Assembly (NCBI GenBank): GCA_027924645.1
Contig: BSBN01000293.1
Coordinates: forward strand, 7,960,501-8,024,500
From: Cunninghamia lanceolata
Taxonomy: Eukaryota > Streptophyta > Pinopsida > Cupressales > Cupressaceae
DNA: 64,000 bases
Direction: 5' to 3'
A program made the translations under genes and the position numbers. This document shows positions 48,301 through 60,054 of this stretch, one piece after another. The notes beneath the pieces were generated by a model. That model was given only the letters and a program-made list of their open reading frames with translations, made no database searches and was not told where the DNA came from. Each line of letters starts with the position of its first letter. Within the stretch, counting starts at the first letter, position 1.

Positions 48301-49418
48301 TATGGTTTGAAGCAGTCTCCTAGGAGGTGGTACTTGAAGTTTGATGCCTTTGTTTTGTTAATTAGATTTGTGAGATCGAAATTGGATCACTGTCTATATT
48401 ATAAGTTTGATGGTGATCGTATTCTCATTGTTGCATTGTATGTTGATGATATGTTTCTCATTGGGAAGGGAAAGAATATGATTTCTAATTTTAAGTCTCA
48501 GTTGTCAGCACAGTTTGAAATGAAAGATTTAGGGGCAGCCAGGTACATTCTAGGAATGGAAATTAGAAGAGATAGAACTAACAAAAAACTTTGGTTAAGC
48601 TAGAGTAAGTATGTGAAGACCATGTTGGATATGTTTAGCATGGCAGATTGTGTGTACTTGTTTCTTTGAGAACAAAGTTGTCTATTGAGGATTGTCCAAA
48701 ATATCCTAGTGAGGTGGAGGACATGAGTAGAGTACCTTATGCTAGTGTTGTTGACAATTTGATGTATGCTATGGTCTGCACAAGACTAGACATTGCCTAA
48801 GCAGTGGGAGTCCTTAGTCGATTTATGGCTAATCCTGGACGGGTACATTGGGATGTAATTAAGCAAGTGTTCAAATATTTGAGGGGTACTTCCAAGTATT
48901 CCATATGCTATCATGGGAATGTTACAGGACCTCCACATTCTATTGATATTTGTGGATTTGTGGATTCAGATTGGGTAGGTGATATTGACAAAAGGAGATC
49001 CACCAGTGCTTATGTGCTTACATTGTTTGGTGGTGCTAATAGTTGGATGAGTAAGCGACAACCAGTGGTTGCTTTGTCCATGACATAAGATGAGTATATG
49101 GCAGCAACTCATGCTTGTAAGGAAGCCATTTGACTTAAGAGATTGTGTTTAGATATTGGTGTTGATGCAGGTCAGATTACGATTAGTTGTGACAGTTAGA
49201 GTGTGATTTGCCTTGCGAAGAATCCAACTTTCCATGCCAGAACAAAGCATATTGATGTACAGTTTCACTTCCTGCGAGACATGGTAGAGGATGGGTAGGT
49301 AAATTTGGAGAAGGTAGATACTTTGAAGAATGTTGTAGATGCATTAATGAAACTAGTTAGTACAGAGAAGTTCAGATGGTGTCTGGAGTCTCTAGGCCTC
49401 TCGACCTATAGTAGTTAA
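45381..49418 (+). pseudogene. Copia-B1 gag-pol (decayed)
   Basis: Begins MVSTSRRIEVEKFNGTNF, the TNT1-type gag start, with a frameshift about 40 codons in. Knuckle NCGKTGHF at about 46083-46120, with ligands partly lost. Protease WLIDSGASFHMTSH keeps the active site. Integrase HHCC (WHKRFGHIGEKG...CEHCIYGK) and HSDVFGP are present; the catalytic-Glu region reads NRVAKRMNK with Glu missing. RT has YVDDMFLIG, RNase H has FVDSDWVGDIDKRRSTS. Numerous stops and frameshifts. Confidence 0.93.
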
Positions 49419-49466
49419 GTCCTATTATTCTATTGGCTCTTACAAGGTGTTCGACAAGTGAGAGAA

Positions 49467-50515
49467 TGTTGGGAATTAAGGTGTCTCAACCTTGGTAATT
49501 CCTTGTATTATTTATGATTGTATTTATTTATTCATTGCCTATGATGTAAATTAATTGTAAATTCTATATTGTCATTTTGTGGGATGTGGCACAGTGATGT
49601 GTCATCCTACATGGAAGATGATAACTTATATTTTTTCCTCACATGAGGAGATAGGCATCCCACTTTGTGGTAGGAATATTTTTCCATGTGTCAGCATCTT
49701 AGATGTTGTGTAAGAGAATGTTGACTAAAACAGTTATGACATATTCATATGATGAAGTTATGACATGTAAGAGTCAGAAATAGAAGCTTGTAAGACAAGT
49801 GAAGACATGTGTCAAGAAGCATCTTTCAAAAAGGCATCTTTGGGAGCCCCAAGGTGGATTATGATATGTTGTAAGAGAATATGCTATTTATAGCTTGTGT
49901 ATGATAGATTCTCTTACAGCTGTAAGTTATGACAGCTATGATAGATTCTATGACGGTCGTAAGAGTCGTAAGAGCATCTGTCACAGCTCGTTTCAGAAAT
50001 AGGAAACCTCTTCAGGATGGGATCTATGGACCAATGTCAGATACATCTTATAATGTTGACCAAGTGTCCATAGGCATGGGTTTTGGGCCATGAGGCCAAG
50101 TTGGATGCCCATTCCAAGATAGAGCCAATTTTGCCTTGTATAATCTATATAAATAGGTTCTTGGAGGAGATGTAGTATGTGATTGACAAGTATTGTTATG
50201 CTGCCAGATTGACTCCAAAAATGAGTGTTGAAGACTATTGAAGATTGCATTGCAAGTGTATTGTAAACCATATTCAGTTTTGATAATACATTGTGTAGGT
50301 TTTTGAGTGTGGGGTTTTTCACCTGATTAGGGGTTTTCCCACAATATATCTTGTCTCTCTTCTTCTATCTTATTTATGGTTCAATGTGTATTTCTGCAAT
50401 ATGTCTGTTATATGTTTCATGTTTCTATAATTGTAAGGATTAAATTGATTTTGTATAGCTCTCCCCTCATTAGATTAGTGTAGGAAGCTATTTCTACACA
50501 CCTAGCTTCCTTTCA
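49467..50515 (+). repeat. Copia-B1 3' LTR
   Basis: 1049 bp, TGTTGGGAATTAAGG to CTTCCTTTCA, preceded by AAGTGAGAGAA (PPT). TATA at 50146-50155. It carries the uninterrupted target site of the TIR element. Confidence 0.94.
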
Positions 50516-51634
50516 AAGAAGTGTGAGCAGTATGGTATCTCACTTAACCCAAAGAAGTGCATATTTGGAGTGACCACATGTAAGTTACTTGGTCATGTAA
50601 TAAAAGAAAATGGGATCACCCTTGACCTTTCTAGGGTTGATTCTATAATGAAGTTACAACTTCTAGGGAGTAAGAAAGAACTCAAATCCTACTTTGGTAA
50701 GATTAATTTTGTGAGGAAGTTCATCACGGGATTTTAGAAATTGTTAGGCCACTCAATGTAATGCTCAAGAAGGATGCCAAAATAGAATGGACACCCAAAG
50801 AAAAATATGTATTTGAAGATATCAAGAAGGCCATAGCAGATGCACCTATCTTGATAAACCCAGATTACATAAGAGATTTTAACATCTATTCATTTGCTTT
50901 AGAGCATACCTGTGCAGTAGTCCTGACACAAAGGAGTGAAGAAAAGGAAGAGAAATGTGCATCTCTTTTATGATTTCTCCATTTAGAGATGCAGAGTTCA
51001 GGGTATATGGATGTCGAAAGGCAAGCCCTTGCTCTGGTTAGAACAGTGAAGAAATTTAGGCACTACATCTTGAGAAGCAAGATAATTATTGTTGTACCTG
51101 ATACAGCAGTGAAGATGCTCCTAATACAAAATGAGCTAGGAGAGAAGAGAGAAAAATGGATAATGGTGCTCCAATAATATGATAAGGATATTACCCCCAT
51201 GATACTAGTTAGAGGACAGGCCTTAAGCTAGATGATCGTTGAAATTGATCCTAACTTGATAAGTCAAGAATATGTTGTAGGTACAAAAGAGAATGATGAC
51301 TGGTATTAAGATATCAAACATATCCTAATTACTGGGAGATGCCCCCCTAAAATGTAGTCTTCTTAGAGAAGAGCTATGAAGATTAAATCACAGAACTGTA
51401 TGCTAAAAGAAGGAATCCTCTTCAAGAAAAACTATGAAGGGATATACCTTAGCTTCCTGGACAAGCCAGAGGCTGATAAGGTCCTTATAGAGTTATATGA
51501 CAAGTTTGGAACAACACACAAATCTCATCTAGCCAGCACTCATGCTATCCTAAGAGCGGGATATTATTGGCCAACCATCTTTTTAAAGACACTGCTAATC
51601 ACATCAAATTCTGTCACACTTGTTAGGTTGTTTC
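50516..51634 (+). pseudogene. Gypsy-3 RT end, RNase H and integrase start
   Basis: Resumes the RT with KKCEQYGISLNPKKCIF, KLLGHVIKENGITLD and YFGKINFVRKFITGF. It continues to an RNase H-like segment (NIYSFALEHTCAVVLTQ, ERQALALVRTVKKFRHYI) and the N-terminal integrase region (HLASTHAILRAGYYWPT), where Copia-B2 interrupts it. Stops at several points. Confidence 0.88.
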
Positions 51635-52656
51635 TGTTGGGAATTAAGGTGTCTCAACCTTGGTAATTCCTTGTATTTTTACATTGTATTTATTTATTAA
51701 TTGCCTATTGTACTAATTGGATGTAAATCCTATGTTTTCATATTGTGGGATTTGGCACAGTGATGTGTCATCCTAATTGGCATATGACCACATGTATTTT
51801 TGTCCTCACATGAGGAGATAGGTGTCCCACTTAGTGGTAGGAATATTTTTCCATGTGTCGACATCTTGAATGTTGTGTAAGGGAATATTGACCGTAATGG
51901 TCATGATAGATTTCTATGATGAAGTTATGACATGTAAGAGTAAGAAATAGGAGATTCTATGATAGGTGAAGACATGTGTCGAAGAGCATCTTTGAAAAAG
52001 GCATCTTTGGGCACCCCAAGGTTGACTATGACATGTTGTAAGATAATATGCTATTTATATCCTGTGTATGACAGATTCTCTTACAACTGTAAGTTATGAC
52101 ATCTATGACAGATTCTATGATGGTTGTAAGAGTCATAAGAGCATCTATCATAGCCCATTTTGGAAATAGGTGACCTCCTTGGGATGGGGTGACTTGACAA
52201 GTGTCCATAGGCATGGGTTTTGGGCCATGAGGCCATGTTGGATGGCCATCCCAATGTGGAGCCTTTTTTGCCTTGTAATTGATATATAAACATGTACTTT
52301 TGAGAGGAGAGGTACTACAGGTTTGACAGGTACTATTATGCTACTAGTTTGGCTCCAAATACAAGTGTTGAAGACTCTTGAGAGCTTGCATTGCAAGTTT
52401 ATTGTAAACCATTTCAGTTTTGATAATACATTGTGCAGGTTTTGGAGTGTGTGGTTTTTCACCCGATAAGGGTTTTCCCCACATATATCTTGTGTCTCTC
52501 TTCTTCTGTCTCACTTTCTTGTTTATGTGTTTACTGCAATATCTCTATTAGTGGGTTTAACATTGCTATAATAGTAAGGATAAAATTGAATTTGTACTCT
52601 CCTCCCCTCATTAGATTAGTGTAGGAAGCGATTTCCGCACACCTAGCTTCCTTTCA
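51635..52656 (+). repeat. Copia-B2 5' LTR
   Basis: TGTTGGGAATTAAGG to CTTCCTTTCA, followed by the PBS TGGTATCAGAGCC at 52659. Confidence 0.94.
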
Positions 52657-52774
52657 GTTGGTATCAGAGCCTGGCCATTTTTGGTTCTAGCTACTAGGTA
52701 GGGGATTTTTGAGCTAATCTTAGGTTGAGTGGGAGTGTTGTGTAGAGTATTTTGTATCTTGTTGCAGCAAGGAG

Positions 52775-55700
52775 ATGGCAACCACATCCGGAAGGTTAGA
52801 GGTTGGGAAATTCAATGGCACTAATTTTGAGTTGTGGAAACTCAAGATGGAGGACCTACTTGTTGATTGTGACCTATGGGAAACTGTATCCAATGTGAAA
52901 ACTATAGTAATGTCACAATCTGATTGGGACCTCAAAGATTAGAAGGCTAAGGGTCTCATAAGACTCTATTTAGCTAACTCTATCATGTTGAATGTCCATG
53001 AGGAGAAGAGCACAAAAGACCTTTTGAAGAAGTTGGGTGATGTTTATCAAGCCAAGTCCTTAGTAAATAAACTTTTCCTAAAAAAGAAGTTGTTCACTCT
53101 AAAGATGGAAGATGGAGGACCTGTTGCGGACCACATGAATGCTTTTAACATGATTGTTGCACAGTTGATATTTGTGGGTGTGAAAATGGAGGAGGAGGAT
53201 CGATGCATGACCCTACTTTGTTCTTTGCCAGGTTCATGGGATCATCTTGTCATGGCTATCAGAGGCACTACTACCACCTTCAAGATGGAAGATGTGGTGT
53301 CCTTGTTGTAACTGAAGAAATGTGGAGGAAATCCTCTGAGATAGCCAAAGAGGCTCTTATAGTTCGTGGAAGACCCAAAGAGAAAGGGAAGAAGAAGGAC
53401 AAGAAAAGTGATAAGGGCAGATCCAAATCCCATGGGAGAACAAAATCTCCTAGAAAGTCCAAGGCTCTTTGTTGGAACTATGGTAAAACTGGGCATTTCT
53501 GAAAGGAATGCAAAAAGGAGAAGAAAAATAAGAAGAAAGCTCCTGATTCAGATTCTGACAAGTCACAAGATGATGGCGATGCCTTAGTCACAGCCCTGAC
53601 CACCCATGCATCTAATGATGTGTGGTTGATTGATTCTAGTACATGATTCCACATTACCTCACATCGAGATTGGTTCACGAAGAGTGAAGAGTTTGATGGT
53701 GGAAGAGTGTACCTAGGTGATGACTCTCATCTAAACATTGATAGTCATGGAAGAGTCTCAATCTGATTCCCTGATGGACAAGTGAAGGGGATCACTAGAG
53801 TTATGCACATTCCAGGCCTTGCACAGAACCTACTTTCTTTAAGTATGTTGAATGATGGAGGTGTGCAGGTGTCTTTTCTAAGGATGGATGCAAGATGACT
53901 AGAGGATCTATGGTGCTTGTGAATGGTAGTTGAAGAGGTACTTTGTTTCAGCTGGAGGCATGCACTTCACAGTGAAATAGTTCTTTTGACTCAAAGAAAC
54001 AAGTTGTAGTCACTTCATCCCCACCATTTGAACGAGCGGTGAAGAAATCTATTGTAACTAGTTCTGATCATAGTGCACATGCTATGGAAGCTAAGCTTCC
54101 TGCTAAAAAGACTATGTTATGGTATTTGAGATATGGCCACATTGGTGAGAAGGGTCTGTGTACCCTAAAAAATAAAAACCTTGTTGAGGGGTTAAATGAT
54201 TGTAATCTTGAGTTTGACTTTTGTGAACATTTCATTTATGGAAAGCAAAACTGTGTTTAATTTTACTCTATTCTCACAAGTCTTCTGGTGTATTGGATCT
54301 TATTCATTCTGATGTGTTTGGTCCTATTAATGTTCCTTTGATTTAAAAATTTGTATATTTTTTATCTTTCATAGATTATTACAGTAAAAGGACATGGGTT
54401 TATTTTATTAGAAGCAAAACTGAAGTCTTTAGTTGGTTTAAAGAGTTTAAAGCCTTCGCTGAAAATTAGACTAGTAAAAAGATTAAGTGTTTGAGAACTG
54501 ATAACGGTGATGAGTTTTGATCGGTAGAGTTTGATAAGTTTTATAAAGAGCAAGGGATTGAAAGACATAAGACAACTCCATACATCCTGCAGCAAAATGG
54601 AGTTGCAGAGAGGATGAACAAGACACTGATGGAGAAGGCTAGGAGTATGCTTAGTGGAGCAAGCCTCGAATAAAAGTTTTGGGCTCAAGCTGTAGCCATT
54701 GCTTACTATCTGGTAAATAGATCTCCTACATTAGCTCTTGTTCGTAAAACACCTATGGAGGTGTGGTCTGGTAAGAAGCCTTTAGTTAGATATCTTCATG
54801 TTTGTGGTTGTGAGGCATACAAACATGTGCCTAGGGAGAAACGGTCTAAATTGGAGAACAAGGATGTTAAATGTATTTTCATTGGCTATGGTGTCGGTGT
54901 GAAAGGATACAAGCTTTGGGATCCTGTGGCTGAAAAAGTGTTGTATAGAAGAAGTGTTATCTTCAGAGAGCTAACACCTTTTTCTATTGTTCTACAGCCA
55001 GAACAGATAGAAAAGAAAGAGGATGCAGTTTAGTTTCCTTCTACCCCTGAGAAGATTGAACAAACAAACCCTTTGAGACCTGATGATGAGGAGAGCTCTA
55101 GCAGCTCTGAAAGCTCAGAAGAAGAAGTAGAACCTTCACCTCTGCCATTGAGGAGGTCTACACGAACAAGAAAGAAACCTGATAGGTTTGGTTATTCATT
55201 ACTTGATTCTAGTTGTGCTTTTGCGTTACTTACTAACACTGATGAGCCTAGAACCATGAAAGAGGCTATGGGCATGAAAGATGCAAGTTCCTAGAAGGAG
55301 GCCATGGAAGATGAGATGGGTTTTTTGGAAAAGAATAAAACATGGGACTTGGTGCCTTTACCTGATGGACAGAAACCTGTTGGTTGCAAATGGGTCTTCA
55401 AGAAGAAATTTGGTGTAGATAGTAGTGTTGAAAAGTACAAAGCTAGATTGGTTGCGAAGGGGTACTCACAAGTGGAGGGAATTGATTATGGTGAAATTTT
55501 CTCTCCCATTGCAAAGCTGACATTCATTAGATTCCTATTATCTTATGTAGCTGCTTATGACTTAGAGGTAGAACACATGGATGTGAAGACAACTTTCCTT
55601 CATGGTGATTTGGAGGAAGAAATTTACATGTCACAGCCAGAGCATTATGTATAGAGAAAGGTAAAGAAAATTTGGTTTGCAAGCTTAAGAAGTCTTTGTA

Positions 55701-56826
55701 TGGTTTGAAGCAGTCTCCTAGGATGTGGTACTTGAAGTTTGATACCTTTGTGTTTTCAATTGGTTATTTGAGATCAATATCAGATCATTATGTGTATTAC
55801 AAATTTGAAAACGATCGCATTCTCATTATTGCATTATATGTTGATGATATGTTGTTGATTGGGAATGGTAAGAATATGATTTCTGATTTGAAGTCTCAGT
55901 TGTCAGCATAGTTTGAGATGAAAAATATTGGGGCAGCCAGGTACATTCTGGGAATGGAAATCAAAAGAGACAGAGCTAACATAAAACTTTGGTTAAGCCA
56001 GAGTAAGTGTGTGAAGACCGTGTTGGATAGGTTCAGCATGGCAGATTGTAGACCACTGTGTGTTCCTGTTTCATTGGGGACAAAGTTATCTATTAGTGAT
56101 TTTCCAAAATCTCCTAGTGAGTTGGAGGATATGAGCAGAGTACCTTATGCTAGTGTTGTTGGCATTTTGATGTATGCTATGGTCTGCACAAGACCAGACA
56201 TTGCCCAAGTAGTGGGAGTCTTTAGTTGATTTATCGCTAATCCTAGATGGGTAAATTGGGATGCAGTTAAGCGAGTGTTAAGATATTTGAGGGGTACTTC
56301 TGAGTACTCCATTTGTTATTATGGAAATGCTATAGGACCTCCACATTCAGTTTGTATTCATGGATTTGTGGATTCTGATTGGGCAGGTGACATTGATAGT
56401 AGGAGATCCACCAGTGCCTATGTGTTCACTATGTTTGGTGGTCTGATTAGTTGGATGAGTAAAAGAAAACCTATGGTTTCTTTGTCCACTACAAAAGTTG
56501 AGTACATGGCTGCAACTCATGCCTATAAGGAAGCCATTTGGCTTAAAAGGTTGAGTTCAGATATTGGTGTTCATACAGGTCAGATTACGATCAGTTGTGA
56601 CAGTCAGAGTGCGATTTGCCTTGCAAAGAATCCAACTTTCTATGCCAGAACAAAGCATATTGATGTTCAGTTCCATTTCAAGCGAGACATGGTAGAGGAT
56701 GGGAAGCTAAATTTGGAAAAGGTAGATACTTTGAAGAATGTTGTAGATGCATTGACAAAACCAGTGGGTACAGAGAAATTCAGATGGTGTTCAGAGTCTA
56801 TGGGCCTCTTGGCCTATAGCAGTTAA
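52775..56826 (+). pseudogene. Copia-B2 gag-pol (decayed)
   Basis: Starts MATTSGRLEVGKFNGTNF. Gag knuckle near 53470 reads CWNYGKTGHF-stop-KEC (second Cys is Tyr). Protease active site is damaged: IDSST in place of IDSGA. Integrase finger CEHFIYGK lacks one Cys. RT is better kept: WVFKKKFGVDSSVEKYKARL, HGDLEEEIYMSQPEHY and YVDDMLLIG. RNase H: FVDSDWAGDIDSRRSTSAY, then a long open C-terminus (56275-56826) ending FRWCSESMGLLAYSS. Stops throughout the 5' half. Confidence 0.94.
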
Positions 56827-56875
56827 ATCCTGTTGATTCTATTGGCTCTTACAAGGTGTTTGACCAATGGGAGAA

Positions 56876-57916
56876 TGTTGGTAATTTAGGTGTCTCAACC
56901 TTGGTAATTCCTTATATTTTTAAATTGTATTTATTTATTAATTGCCTATTGTATTAATTGGATGCAAATCCTATGTTCTCATATTGTGGGAGTTGGCATG
57001 GTGATGTGTCATCCTAATTGGCATATGACCACATGTATTTTTGTCCTCACATGAGGAGATAGGAGTCCCACTTAGTGGTAGGAATATTTTTCCATGTGTC
57101 TGCATCTTGAATGTTGTGTAAGGGAATATTGACCATAACAGTCATGACAGATTCCTATGACAAATTTATGACATGTAAGAGTCAGAAATAGGAGATTCTA
57201 TGACAAGTGAAGACATGTGTCAAAGAGTATCTTTGAAAAGGGCATATTTGGGTGCCCCAAGGTGGACTATGATATGTTGTAAGAGAAAATGCTATTTATA
57301 GCCTGTGTATGACAGATTCTCTTATAGCTATAAGTTATGACAGCTATGACGGATTCGCTGATTGTTGTAAGAGTCATAAGAGCATCTGTCATAGCCCATT
57401 TTGGAAATAGGCAACCTCCTTGGTATGGGGTGACTTGACAAGTGTCAGAAGCATCTTATGAGTTGGAAAAGTATCCATAGGTGTGGGTTTTGGGTGATGA
57501 GGCCATGTTGGATGCCCATCTCAATGTGGAGCCATTTTTGCCTTGTAATTGTTATATAAATAGGTGCTTTTGAGAGGAGAGGTGCTACAGGTTTGACAGG
57601 TACTGTTATGCTACCAGTTTGTCTCCAGATATGACTCCTAAGAGCTTGCATTGCAAGTGTATTGTAAACCATTTTAGTTTTGATAATACATTGTGCAGGT
57701 TTTTGAGTGTGGGGTTTTTCACCCGATAATGGTTTTCCAAACATATATCTTGTGTCTCTCTTCTTCTATCTCACTTTTTTGTTTATGTGTTTGCTGCAAT
57801 GTCTTTATTAGTGGGTTTAACATTGCTGTAATAGTAAGGATAAAATTAAATTTTCACTCTCCTCCCCTTAATAGATTAGTGTAGGAAGCGATTTCTACAA
57901 ACCTAGCTTCCTTTCA
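56876..57916 (+). repeat. Copia-B2 3' LTR
   Basis: TGTTGGTAATTTAGG to CTTCCTTTCA, preceded by CAATGGGAGAA (PPT). TATATAAATAGG near 57552. Confidence 0.94.
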
Positions 57917-58360
57917 GCTTCTAGTAAAGAAAGATATGTTGCTCAGCCCCGGCAACGTGTCATGGAAGTTCACATGTTTGCACAATGGGGCATGGATTTC
58001 ATCCGTCCAATCAACCCCCCATCATCATCAGGACACAGGTACGTATTGACAATCACAAATTATTGCACTTGGTGGAATGAAGTAGTCAGCAAAAGAACAT
58101 GTATTGCAGAGGATGTGATCAAATTCCTAGAAGGAAATATTATAACCAGGTATGGAGTCCCCTATGCTCTAGTATGTGATAATGGACTGGCTTTTGCATC
58201 TTTAAAATTGTCTAGTTGGGCTTTTGATCATGGGATAATCTTAAACTTTTCTTCAAATTATTATCCTCAAGGTAACAGTTTACCAGAATCAACCAATAAG
58301 AACTTACTGAACATCATAAAGAAATTGATTGAAAAGAATCTGGTGCAGAATCTGGTGCAG
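57917..58360 (+). pseudogene. Gypsy-3 integrase core
   Basis: VMEVHMFAQWGMDFIRPINP has the first catalytic Asp, ALVCDNGLAFAS the second, and NSLPESTNKNLLNIIKKLI the Glu. The normal spacing makes this the best-kept part of Gypsy-3. The C-terminal part is missing; sequence becomes unrecognisable after about 58360, beside a 12-base duplication (AATCTGGTGCAG twice). Confidence 0.88.
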
Positions 58361-58664
58361 GGGCACCCCTTCAATAGGACCAACATACACAAGAGGAAGG
58401 AGAAGAAGACTAACTTTAATTTAACATTTCATGTTATCTATAGCATCTTCCAATGTAACATCCAATGTTAGCATTTCTTGTTTATAATGTACTGTTAGCA
58501 TTTTCCATATGAAATTTCTGACAGCTTGGATTAAGGGAAAGATAATCAAGGTGTCTTAGCACTAAGAGTTTTGCTGTCTTATGCAAAATAGATGTCATTT
58601 GTAATAGATTAAGGGTTTCCACCTATAATTTTGGAAAAATCAAATCCCAAAAACAGAGGGGAAT
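58361..58664. other. short unassigned stretch
   Basis: Contains no domain. It ends in AAACAGAGGGGAA, a polypurine-like run directly before TGTAAG. Confidence 0.45.
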
Positions 58665-59956
58665 GTAAGTCCCTCACATTGGGAAAGATAAAAAGGGGAA
58701 AACCTTTTGTAGTAGGGATGGGGGGTGGTGATTTTTGGTCTGGTCTCTGAACAGTCAAATGTAATTTTGAACATCAAGAAAGAATAGAAGTTCTGCAATT
58801 TATTTTCTTTCCAGATTTCTGAATACTGTGTAGATATCCAGTGTAGATACTCTGTGTAGAAATTCATTTTGTGTAGGGTTTGTATATAATTTAGTTTTGT
58901 GCCTCTGTGGTCGAATTAACTGGATAAATCCATTCCACTGGTAGATTTTTGGGGAAATCAATGGAATGGGCTTGTAGATTAATTCCCCATCTTTTGTTTA
59001 TTTGTTCTAGGTATGGAAGGTTAGGAATTGCAGAACCACTTCAAGTAATCTCTCAGTGTCTCTCGTTGTTGCAATTTCCATTGGTGTATATGTCCAATGT
59101 ATATTGATTGTATGTTTTGTTGTTACATGGTGAGAAAGCACCAGTTGTGAATACTCATCACTTGTATGAAGTAATCTTTCTGTAGGTATTCTGTATTCGG
59201 CCCATCGGTGAGAGTCAGGGCATCGGCCAAGAGGAAGTGTGCTAGTCCGATGGTAGTAAGTCTCACCAACGACGGTATGCACTAAGTCCATCAGGGTGAA
59301 GCATAGCATCGGTGAAAGTTCTTCAAGTTAAAACGACAGTAGAAGTCTAGCCGAAAGGGGTTGGTGTAGGTGTTTCGGCGTGACATAAGACATCAGGCTA
59401 AGAAATTATTCATGGGCCGACAGTAGGAAGTTGCACCAATCAGGGTGACAAACATGGGAGTCTCGCCGACAGAGTGGCTGGTGATAAGTGTTTGGCGTGA
59501 CATTCAGTATCGATGAATGCTGAAGAAAGGTGGGCTGATAGTTATTGTCTTGCCGATAGGCAAGAGGAGATCTACTTCAGCGAGACAAAGGAAATGTCTT
59601 GCCGACAGTAAGGAAAGAGTGTATTTTCAGTCTCTATTGAACCTCAGCATTGTACCTCGGCGTGGAACCTAGCTGTCGAACCTCGCCATTAAACCATTGT
59701 TCAACCCAACAGATAGAAGTCTCGTTGAAGGAGAAGGTTGAACCTCGCCATTGAACCATCGGATTGAACCAGTTCATCGGTTCAATGGGTTCACGGGTTC
59801 AACCGGTTCTTAAAGTTCATTCGGTTCATTTGGTTCACTTGTTCAACAAAGAGGCAAACGGTTCATCGGTTCAATGAACTTGTATGTGGCTATGTTGTGG
59901 ACTTCAAAGGATTCTTCAACCTGTGTTTATGTTCCACTGGGCTTTACTCTGCATCA
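58665..59956 (+). repeat. Gypsy-4 5' LTR (left end tentative)
   Basis: The right end is firm: CTGCATCA at 59956 is followed by TGGTATTAGAGC (59959-59970), one mismatch from the Met-tRNA PBS. The left end is set at TGTAAGTCCC because it follows a purine tract and gives a TG...CA unit of about 1.29 kb. TATATAA near 58883. The 3' half holds two word arrays, GCCGACAG-type at 59345-59620 and GGTTCA-type at 59640-59880. Confidence 0.6.
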
Positions 59957-60054
59957 AGTGGTATTAGAGCTAGAGAAAGCTTTGGGAAAGGTTAGTGTGT
60001 AAATTTCATTTCTGAAGGTATTTGTTCCATTTAGTAGTAGAAGGAGAAAGCAAA

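Larger units (their letters stand above)
42994..50515 (+). mobile_element. Copia-B1, Tork/TNT1-like copia element
   Basis: Inserted in Gypsy-3 RT. 5' LTR 42994-45263 (2270 bp because of an inner insertion), 3' LTR 49467-50515 (1049 bp), Met-tRNA PBS at 45266, and gag-pol at 45381-49418. The flanks TAAAA/AAGAA are a weak target-duplication match (3 of 5), but the Gypsy-3 frame resumes exactly at 50516 with KKCEQYGISLNPKK. LTR divergence over the first 390 bases is about 7% by eye. Confidence 0.93.
51635..57916 (+). mobile_element. Copia-B2, Tork/TNT1-like copia element
   Basis: Second B-family member, in Gypsy-3 integrase. LTRs 51635-52656 (1022 bp) and 56876-57916 (1041 bp). Target duplication GTTTC (51630-51634)/GCTTC (57917-57921), 4 of 5 matching. 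PBS at 52659. LTR divergence over the first 400 bases is about 7.5% by eye. Confidence 0.95.
39240..58360 (+). mobile_element. Gypsy-3, non-chromodomain Ty3/gypsy (Tat/Athila-like), three pieces
   Basis: Coding pieces at 39240-42993, 50516-51634 and 57917-58360 form one decayed gag-PR-RT-RNase H-IN series, split by Copia-B1 in RT and Copia-B2 in integrase. Motifs such as SFTTKWGIFSYRRMPFGLI and FGKINFVRKFI resemble Tat/Athila elements. LTRs were not identified. Confidence 0.88.

Noticed and set aside
57693..57884. 63-codon ORF in the Copia-B LTR, also present at 52433-52624
   Set aside because: It repeats only because the LTR does; it has no start context or domain, and the copies share only LTR-level similarity.
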